In this document: positions 6,754-11,438 of the stretch, piece after piece | Position numbering within the stretch: position 1 is the first letter of the stretch | Layout of the letters: every line of letters starts with the position of its first letter | Assembly: GCA_004296815.1 (NCBI GenBank) | Contig: SCVT01000565.1 | Location: 1-11,438 of the forward strand | Source of the DNA: Reyranella sp. | GTDB lineage: Bacteria > Pseudomonadota > Alphaproteobacteria > Reyranellales > Reyranellaceae | Length of the DNA: 11,438 bases | Reading direction: 5' to 3' | Notes under the pieces: model-generated | The model's input: only the letters and a program-made list of their open reading frames with translations | What the model was told of the DNA's origin: nothing | Database searches by the model: none | Position numbers and translations under genes: made by a program

Positions 6754-7374
6754 TCAGGCCGCGCGGCGCTTGCGCTCGGCCAGCTCCACGCCCATCGCCT
6801 TGGAGACCGAGGGGCGCTGCAGGTGCTTCTGGTAGTAGCCGTTGATGGTCGGCCACTTGGCGAGATCGACCTTCACGAAGGCGAACCAGTTCAGCAGCGT
6901 GACGAAGTAGGCGTCCGCCACGGTGAAGCTGTTGCCGACCAGATAGTCGCGATCGCCCAACCTGTTCGCGAGATAGTCGAGCGTCGGCGCCATCAGGGCC
7001 TGTGCCGCCGCCTTGGTGGGCTCCGCCGCGGTCGTCGAGAAGACGTTGGCGAAGATGCGCTTGTGCACCTCGGTCGAGAGGTAGTTCAGCGCGTCGATCA
7101 GCTCGTAGCGCTCCACGGTGCCCCAGGCCGGCGCCAGGCCGGCTTCGGGCTTGCGGTCGGCGAGGTACTGCAGGACCGACGGGCCCTCGTTCAGGATACG
7201 GCCGTCGTCGAGACGCAGGGCCGGCACGTAGCCCTTGGGCGAGATGGCATAGTAGTCGCCGCCGTCGTCGGTCTTCTTGTTCTCGACGAAGCGGAGCTTG
7301 AACGGCAGACCGGCCTCGACCGCCGTGATATGCGAAGCCAGAGAACAGGCCAGTGGTGAGGCAAAGAGTTCCAT
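6754..7374 (-). CDS. Glutathione S-transferase, beta-class-like
   Basis: A 206 aa cytoplasmic GST. It conjugates glutathione to electrophiles or uses it in thiol exchange. The N-terminal thioredoxin-like domain starts MELFASPLACSLASHIT. Cys10 lies exactly where bacterial beta-class GSTs carry the cysteine that binds glutathione. VPAL (50-53) holds the cis-proline, and NEGPSVLQYLAD (62-73) carries the Glu63 contact for the glutathione gamma-glutamyl group. The all-helical C-terminal domain includes SFTVADAYFVTLLNW, the usual N-capping box region. The length is normal. The start is set by AAGGAGG with a 5 nt spacer; the longer upstream reading lacks a comparable site. It is divergent from the TetR gene and ends at an intrinsic terminator, so it is a single-gene unit, probably repressed by that TetR through the duplicated motif in the gap. 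Confidence 0.93.
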   Translation of the reverse strand: MELFASPLACSLASHITAVEAGLPFKLRFVENKKTDDGGDYYAISPKGYVPALRLDDGRILNEGPSVLQYLADRKPEAGLAPAWGTVERYELIDALNYLSTEVHKRIFANVFSTTAAEPTKAAAQALMAPTLDYLANRLGDRDYLVGNSFTVADAYFVTLLNWFAFVKVDLAKWPTINGYYQKHLQRPSVSKAMGVELAERKRRAA

Positions 7375-7379
7375 CGCGT

Positions 7380-7386
7380 CCTCCTT
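7380..7386 (-). promoter_or_regulatory. Strong ribosome binding site of the GST gene
   Basis: AAGGAGG on the minus strand with a 5 nt spacer to the ATG at 7374, near the ideal anti-16S complement. It predicts high translation once the gene is derepressed. Confidence 0.85.
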
Positions 7387-7389
7387 AAT

Positions 7390-7411
7390 ATTATGCGATA
7401 CGGTACATAAA
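7390..7411. promoter_or_regulatory. Operator-like motif, copy 1 (GST promoter side)
   Basis: ATTATGCGATACGGTACA followed by TAAA. It matches the copy at 7440-7461 at 19 of 22 positions. Its outer part is dyadic (TTATG ... CATAA at 7391-7410) while the centre is only weakly so. It lies over the putative -10 of the GST gene and is the likely binding site for the divergent TetR protein. Confidence 0.6.
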
Positions 7412-7434
7412 TAGCGGTGCGGCGGCGCCGTCAA
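7406..7434 (-). promoter_or_regulatory. Putative sigma-70 promoter of the GST gene
   Basis: On the minus strand TTGACG (7434-7429) is followed after 17 bp by TTTATG (7411-7406). The -35 is close to consensus and the -10 is weaker. Transcription would start near 7399, leaving a short leader that carries the ribosome binding site at 7380-7386. The left copy of the duplicated motif covers the -10 and start region, as expected for a repressor site. Inferred by eye. Confidence 0.45.
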
Positions 7435-7439
7435 GGATA

Positions 7440-7461
7440 ATTATGCGAACCGGTACAGAAA
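7440..7461. promoter_or_regulatory. Operator-like motif, copy 2 (overlaps TetR start codon)
   Basis: ATTATGCGAACCGGTACA followed by GAAA, offset exactly 50 bp from copy 1 in the same orientation. The ATG of the TetR gene is inside it, so the first six or so codons (MRTGTE) are also motif sequence. It contains the self-complementary ACCGGT. A repressor bound here could block its own gene and, together with copy 1, bracket the gap. Confidence 0.6.
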
Positions 7462-8048
7462 CAACGAAGCGCCCGCGCGGACGGCCCCGCTCCTTCGACA
7501 CCGCCGAGGTGCTGGAGCGCGTCCGCGGTGTGTTCCTGGCCAAGGGCTTCGGCGGGGCTTCGCTCGACGAGCTTTCCGAGGTAGCCGGCCTCAACCGCCC
7601 CAGCCTCTATGCGGCGTTCGGCGACAAGGAGCAGCTCTACATCCACACGTTGCGCTTCTACGGCGAGCGCAGCATCGCGGCGTTGAACGGCGTGCTGGGT
7701 GGCGGTGGCACGATCCAGCAGCGCCTCGCCAAGGTCTACATGGGCTCGATCGACCTCTACACCGCGCCGCCCGACCGGCCAGGCTGCATGATCGTCGGCA
7801 CCGCGGCGGTCGAGGCGCCGTCGCATCCGCGCATCGCCGAGGTCGCGGCCGAGCTGCTGGCCGGCATCGAGAAGAGCCTCGAGACCGCCTTCGCGGCGAG
7901 CGACCTGCCGCGGGATCCCACACCTGCGGCGCGGGCGCGCATGGCCGGCGCGATCATGTACGCGATTGCGATCCGGGCCCGCATCGGCATCAAGACGTCG
8001 GAGCTGCGGGCCTTCGCCAATGCGATGGTCCCTGTGATATGCCGCTGA
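7443..8048 (+). CDS. TetR/AcrR family transcriptional regulator
   Basis: A 201 aa one-component repressor-type protein. After a basic N-terminal arm (KRPRGRPRSFD, 9-19) comes the TetR helix-turn-helix at about residues 21-66, with ASLDELSEVAGLNRPSLYAA as helix-turn-helix core and FGDKEQLY closing the domain. The C-terminal ligand and dimer domain carries PGCMIVGTAAVEAPSHP (about 113-129), common in one large TetR subgroup. The start at 7443 has AAGGA with a 5 nt spacer and lies inside the second operator-like motif. It is divergent from the GST gene (68 bp gap), and its last 10 nt overlap the start of the carotenoid oxygenase gene. The arrangement predicts autoregulation and control of both neighbours. 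The ligand is unknown; an electrophile or the apocarotenoid/stilbene-type substrate of the downstream enzyme are reasonable candidates. Confidence 0.92.
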   Translation: MRTGTETTKRPRGRPRSFDTAEVLERVRGVFLAKGFGGASLDELSEVAGLNRPSLYAAFGDKEQLYIHTLRFYGERSIAALNGVLGGGGTIQQRLAKVYMGSIDLYTAPPDRPGCMIVGTAAVEAPSHPRIAEVAAELLAGIEKSLETAFAASDLPRDPTPAARARMAGAIMYAIAIRARIGIKTSELRAFANAMVPVICR

Positions 8049-9445
8049 CCATGACGATGCCTTTCCCGTGGAGCGCGGGCTTCCGGACGCTCGAAACCGA
8101 GCACGACTATCGCGTCGAGGTCGACGGCACGGTGCCCGCGGGATTGCGCGGCACGCTCTATCGCAACGGCTCGGGCCGCAACGACATTGCCGGCGAGTGG
8201 TTTCCGCATTGGTTCGACGGCGACGGCATGATCTCGGCGATCCGCTTCGCGGCCGACGGCGTGCACTACAGGAACCGCTACGTCCGGACGCAGAACTACC
8301 TCGACGAGACGAAGGCCGGGAAGATCGTGCATCGCGGCTTCGGCAAGATGCGGCCGCACGGTGTGATCGGGAATGCCTTCCGCCCACCGGGCAACGTCTC
8401 CAACACGTCGGTCGTGGTGGAGAACGGCCGTCTGTTGTCGCTCTGGGAAGGCGGCCCGCCCTGGGAGCTCGATCCGGCGACGCTCGAGACCAAGGGCCTC
8501 GACGATCGCGGCGGCACGCTCAAGGCCTTCTCGGCGCATCCGCGCATCGATCCGGCGACCGGCGAGCTGTTCAACTTCGGCATCGACTACGGGCCCAAGA
8601 CGATCCTGACGCCCTACCGGCTCGACCGCGGGATCGTGACGCGGCTGCCGCCGGTGACGCTCCCCTGGCCGGTCATGAACCACGACTTCGTGCTGACCGA
8701 TCGCCACCTCGTCTTCTGCGTCGGTCCGATCCTGGTGCGGCCGGTGAAGTTCATGCTGGGGCTGGCGAGCTTCGACGACACGCTGCACTGGGAGGGCGGC
8801 AAGCCCACGCTCCTGATCCTGGTGCCGCGCGACGGACGCGGCGAGCCGCGCACCATCGAGATCGAGCCCTTCTTCCAGTTCCATTTCGCCAACGGCTTCG
8901 AGGAGGATGGCGCGGTCGTCCTCGACCTCGCCCGCTACCCCGACTACCGCACGATCGGCCAGGCGCTGCGCGACTACTGGCGCTCGGAATGGCCGGCCGC
9001 CGGCATGGCGACGCTGACGCGGCTCCGGATCGATCTCTCGACCGGCAAGGTCGACAAGCAGACCTTCGACACCGGCACGGCCAACGAGTTCCCGCGCATC
9101 AATCCCGCCTGGACGGGCCGCCGGCAGCGCTATGCCTACATCGCCTGCAATCCGGCGGACCGCTCGCGCGGCCTGCAGCAGCAGCTCGCCCGGATCGACT
9201 TCGAGAGCGGCCAGGTGGCGCGGCACGATTTCGGGCCGAACGGCTATCCCGGAGAGCCAATGTTCATCGCGACCGGACCGGCCGAGGACGAAGGCGTGGT
9301 GGTCACACTGGTCTTCGATACGGCGAGCGGGCTCACCTCGATCGTGGGGCTGGATGCGCGGGATCTCGCCGCGCGGCCGCTATTCACCGGGCGGCTGACG
9401 CACCACGTGCCGTTCTCGCTGCATGGCTACTTCGCTGCTCAATAG
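8039..9445 (+). CDS. Carotenoid oxygenase family protein (RPE65 / carotenoid cleavage dioxygenase type)
   Basis: A 468 aa seven-bladed beta-propeller, non-haem iron enzyme of the family that oxidatively cleaves C=C bonds in carotenoids, apocarotenoids or stilbene-like lignin fragments. The four iron-binding histidines are visible: His167 (FSAHPRID), His215 (MNHDFVLT), His282 (FQFHFANGFE) and His462 (SLHGYF at the C-terminus). The N-terminal GTLYRNGSG and WFDGDGMI segments and the NVSNTSVV and LWEGGPPWELD blade motifs are also typical. There is no signal peptide. The start at 8039 overlaps the TetR stop by 10 nt. ATGs at 8051 and 8057 are possible alternatives, and none has a good ribosome binding site, so expression probably depends on translational coupling to TetR. 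The stop overlaps the converging secreted protein by 7 nt. Substrate not determinable; no carotenoid synthesis gene is in this window. Confidence 0.93.
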   Translation: MPLTMTMPFPWSAGFRTLETEHDYRVEVDGTVPAGLRGTLYRNGSGRNDIAGEWFPHWFDGDGMISAIRFAADGVHYRNRYVRTQNYLDETKAGKIVHRGFGKMRPHGVIGNAFRPPGNVSNTSVVVENGRLLSLWEGGPPWELDPATLETKGLDDRGGTLKAFSAHPRIDPATGELFNFGIDYGPKTILTPYRLDRGIVTRLPPVTLPWPVMNHDFVLTDRHLVFCVGPILVRPVKFMLGLASFDDTLHWEGGKPTLLILVPRDGRGEPRTIEIEPFFQFHFANGFEEDGAVVLDLARYPDYRTIGQALRDYWRSEWPAAGMATLTRLRIDLSTGKVDKQTFDTGTANEFPRINPAWTGRRQRYAYIACNPADRSRGLQQQLARIDFESGQVARHDFGPNGYPGEPMFIATGPAEDEGVVVTLVFDTASGLTSIVGLDARDLAARPLFTGRLTHHVPFSLHGYFAAQ

Positions 9446-11022
9446 TCGTAGACGTTGACGGCCTTGGCGACGAGCTCCTTGAGCCCGCGCTCGAGGGCCG
9501 CCGCCGTTGCCTGGTCCTTGATCCCGTATTCCGCGGCGTGCGCTTCGACGGAGTGATGGCCGGCCCAGACGCGGCCGCGCCCGTCCTGCCAGACCGAAAC
9601 GCGCAGCGGCAGGTCGAGCGCGATCGCCTGCTGGTCCTGCATGAGCTTCGTGCCGACCTTGGGATTGCCGAAGACGAGGACCTGCGTCGGCCGCAGTTCC
9701 ATGCCCGCCCGCTGGGCGTTGTCGGCATGATCGAAGGTCGCGAACACCGGCACGTCGCGCGCGCGCAGCACGGCCTTCAGGCGGGAGACGGTTTCCTCGA
9801 CCGAGAACTTGCTCTCCTGCGTCAGAATGCCCTCGCCGCGTACGCCGGCGCCGAGCCCCGCCTTGTAGGAATCGGCGATGTCGCGCGCCAGCCCGGTCAG
9901 GTCGAGGCCTTCCTTGTTCGCGAGGAGGGTCACGCAGACGAGGTCGTCGGCCGCGGTGAAGCGGCTGAGATAGGCGCTGAAGCCCGGCGACGAGCCCTTG
10001 ATCTCCATGAAACCGGGATGGCGTGTGAATTCCCAGCCCGCCATGGCCGGCACGACCGTTCCGTTGGCGAGCCGCGTCGGCTTGTAGATCAGCGCGCGGT
10101 TCTCCTCTCGCTTCACCAGGATGCCGCCCGCCAGCGCGATGTCCCAGGCGCTGATGTCCTCGGCCGACGACCAGAGGCTGCCGAAAGCGAACAGCGGAAC
10201 GGAGGCGGCCGGATCGACCGGTGCGAGCTTGCCGTCGACCGTGCGATGGCCGACCGCGGGCTCGATCGGATTGATGAACGGCACCTGCGACTTGAACCGG
10301 CTGTGCGGCCGGTCGGTGGTGGCCTTCGCCGCGAAATCCTCGGCGAACATCGTGGCGCGCAGGCCGAGCGGCTCGATCTGATGGCGCATCACGTAGTCAC
10401 GGAAGGACATGCCGCTCGCGCGTTCGACGATCAGGCCGAGCAGCAGGAAGTTCGTGGCACTCTGCCGCACCTCGGTGCCCGGCTCGAACAGCAGCGGCGC
10501 CGAGGACACCAGTGCGAGGAGCGCAGCGGGCTGGCGGCCGCGTCCGTCGCCGAATTCCTTGCTCGAGCGATAGTCGGCAATACCCGACGCATGCTGCAGC
10601 AAGGTGAAGATCGTGGCCTTCGCCCAGGCGGCGGGAAGGCCGGGAAGATGCTTGGCGACGGGATCGTTGATGTCGAGCTTGCCGGCTTCGTGGAGCTGGA
10701 ACACTGCGACGGCGGTGAAGGCCTGCGTCAGCGGACCGATGTTCCACATCGTGCGGGTCGAGGCGAGCTCGTCATGCGCGAGGCTGGCGCGGCCGTAGCC
10801 CGCGGATCTCGGAATGTAGGGTGCCTGCACGATCGCCATCGAGAGCCCGGGCACGCCGTTCTTCTCCATGAACTCGGCGATGCGCTGGTCGATGAACTTT
10901 CCCCGCACCGCGAGCGCCGGCTGGCCGCGCGCCTGGTCGGATTGCGCGAATGCGGGAGCGCTCACCAGGCAGACGGCCGTCGCGAGCTTCAATGCGAGGA
11001 GAACGGTGAACTTGACTGTCAT
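9439..11022 (-). CDS. Secreted serine-beta-lactamase-like pseudoenzyme fused to DUF302
   Basis: A 527 aa exported protein. Residues 1-26 are a Sec signal peptide (core VLLALKLATAVCLV, cleavage at APAFA). Residues about 43-390 follow the class C beta-lactamase / penicillin-binding-like fold (VPGLSMAIVQ, LLQHASGIADY, TNFLLLGLIVERASGMSF, EPLGL, LFAFGSLWSSAEDISAW, SPGFSAYLSRF). All three catalytic motifs are changed: the SxxK position reads Pro97-Leu-Thr-Gln100, the YxN position reads Gln187-Ser-Ala189, and the KTG/HxG position reads Ile-Lys-Gly (341-343). Residues about 405-527 are a DUF302 domain (MELRPTQVLVFGNPKVGTKL, then ALDLPLRVSVWQDGRGRVW). The fused protein probably binds rather than hydrolyses. 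The start at 11022 is chosen because it opens the signal peptide; no ribosome binding site is visible, and a TTG at 11058 is an alternative. It sits just behind the rrn terminator. Confidence 0.88.
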   Translation of the reverse strand: MTVKFTVLLALKLATAVCLVSAPAFAQSDQARGQPALAVRGKFIDQRIAEFMEKNGVPGLSMAIVQAPYIPRSAGYGRASLAHDELASTRTMWNIGPLTQAFTAVAVFQLHEAGKLDINDPVAKHLPGLPAAWAKATIFTLLQHASGIADYRSSKEFGDGRGRQPAALLALVSSAPLLFEPGTEVRQSATNFLLLGLIVERASGMSFRDYVMRHQIEPLGLRATMFAEDFAAKATTDRPHSRFKSQVPFINPIEPAVGHRTVDGKLAPVDPAASVPLFAFGSLWSSAEDISAWDIALAGGILVKREENRALIYKPTRLANGTVVPAMAGWEFTRHPGFMEIKGSSPGFSAYLSRFTAADDLVCVTLLANKEGLDLTGLARDIADSYKAGLGAGVRGEGILTQESKFSVEETVSRLKAVLRARDVPVFATFDHADNAQRAGMELRPTQVLVFGNPKVGTKLMQDQQAIALDLPLRVSVWQDGRGRVWAGHHSVEAHAAEYGIKDQATAAALERGLKELVAKAVNVYDY

Positions 11023-11061
11023 GAGGCGGAGGATGGCCAGCGCGCACCGGACAGGCAAAAC

Positions 11062-11098
11062 AAAAACGCCGCCCGGCGTGAGCCTGGGCGGCGTTTTT
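11062..11098 (-). terminator. rrn operon terminator (bidirectional in form)
   Basis: AAAAACGCCGCCC (11062-11074) and GGGCGGCGTTTTT (11086-11098) form a perfect 13 bp stem. The 11 nt between can add three G:C pairs around a GTGA tetraloop. It gives a T-run on either strand. It lies 4 nt past the 3' CCA of the tRNA, so it ends the leftward 5S/tRNA transcript. Confidence 0.92.
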
Positions 11099-11102
11099 GA
11101 AT

Positions 11103-11179
<77 letters not shown>

Positions 11180-11221
11180 TCAAATCCATGCGCGTTGATT
11201 GTTCGTCGTATCGGAAGAGGT

Positions 11222-11375
11222 TCTTCTTCGCGCTCGGAAGATCTGGCAGCGACCTACTCTCCCGTGCCTTGAGACACAGTACCATCGGCGCTGAAAGTTT
11301 TCACGTCCGAGTTCGGAATGGGATCGGGTGTACACCCTTCGCTAGTGCCACCAGATCGTCGAAGCGCGAAGAAGA
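11222..11375 (-). repeat. Inverted repeat flanking 5S rRNA (precursor processing stem)
   Basis: TCTTCTTCGCGCT (11222-11234) is exactly complementary to 11363-11375. After a 6 nt by 6 nt internal loop the pairing continues into helix I of 5S rRNA. In the transcript this encloses the whole 5S sequence in an extended stem, the kind of structure cut during 5S maturation. Confidence 0.75.
11241..11356 (-). rRNA. rrf: 5S ribosomal RNA
   Basis: A complete 5S rRNA of about 116 nt on the minus strand. The 5' ATCTGGTGGC and 3' GCTGCCAGAT ends pair along their full length as helix I (two G:U pairs). The conserved core CCCATTCCGAACTCGG (loop B/C region), GCGCCGATGGTACTG and CGGGAGAGTAGGTCGC are all present in order. 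Exact ends may differ by one or two bases after processing. It belongs to the rrn operon whose 23S gene lies to the right, outside the window. Confidence 0.96.
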
Positions 11376-11438
11376 GGTCTTGTCTTGGGTACAAGGCCGG
11401 CAGCGGATGTCGACCGCTGCACGGAACGAATGAAATCA
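11376..11438 (-). other. Part of the 23S-5S internal transcribed spacer
   Basis: The spacer between 5S and the (unseen) 23S 3' end. It holds one perfect 7 bp hairpin, GCAGCGG (11400-11406) with CCGCTGC (11414-11420) and a 7 nt loop, and a smaller 5 bp one (CTTGT 11379-11383 with ACAAG 11391-11395). I see no 23S 3'-end sequence, so the 23S gene ends beyond the window. No gene is seen here. Confidence 0.6.

Noticed and set aside
7757..9226. A 489-codon open frame on the minus strand
   Set aside because: It is antisense to TetR and the carotenoid oxygenase, both with full family motifs; no domain is recognisable in the translation.
8068..11100. A 1010-codon open frame on the plus strand across the carotenoid oxygenase and the opposite strand of the pseudoenzyme
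   Set aside because: It is out of frame with two strongly supported genes, and its translation is low-complexity Arg/Ala/Gly/His-rich, the usual shadow of high-GC codon use.

Overview
This is GC-rich DNA, most likely from an alphaproteobacterium. The clearest evidence is at the right edge, where an rRNA operon ends on the minus strand as 5S rRNA, then initiator tRNA-fMet, then a terminator. That order is common in Alphaproteobacteria. The tRNA carries an A:U pair where most bacteria have the first of three G:C pairs in the anticodon stem. A DUF1127 protein and the set of acyl-CoA, hydratase and amidohydrolase enzymes fit a soil or rhizosphere heterotroph. I cannot name the genus from sequence alone.

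Layout, left to right: (1) the 3' part of a serine-glyoxylate-type class V aminotransferase (+), cut by the window edge, converging on a beta-class carbonic anhydrase (-). (2) Almost back to back with the anhydrase start, an enoyl-CoA hydratase/isomerase-family gene (+) followed by a small secreted lipoprotein (+). (3) A DUF1127 protein (-) and a 2-keto-4-pentenoate hydratase-like gene (-). The hydratase diverges from a two-gene unit (+) of an amidohydrolase-2 protein and a second enoyl-CoA hydratase-family protein joined by an ATGA overlap. (4) A DUF4198 exported protein (-) and a beta-class-like glutathione S-transferase (-) separated by a terminator. (5) A TetR regulator (+) divergent from the GST, overlapping a carotenoid oxygenase-family gene (+). 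The GST/TetR gap holds a near-identical duplicated motif that looks like the regulator's operators. (6) A secreted two-domain protein (-) with a serine-beta-lactamase-like domain lacking all its catalytic motifs, fused to a C-terminal DUF302 domain. (7) The rrn operon end (terminator, tRNA-fMet, 5S, part of the 23S-5S spacer).

How the genes may work together: hydratase, amidohydrolase and second hydratase-family protein look like a small degradation module for a carboxylated or ring-derived substrate, not identified. GST, TetR and carotenoid oxygenase look like one regulated unit, with the regulator autoregulated and probably controlling the flanking enzymes. The rest is a compact mosaic of short transcription units whose ends abut or overlap.

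The points most worth a second look are the catalytically degenerate beta-lactamase/DUF302 fusion directly behind the rrn terminator, the two hydratase-family proteins that both lack the two catalytic glutamates, and the duplicated operator-like motif that runs into the TetR start codon. I saw no CRISPR array, insertion sequence, integrase or prophage gene.
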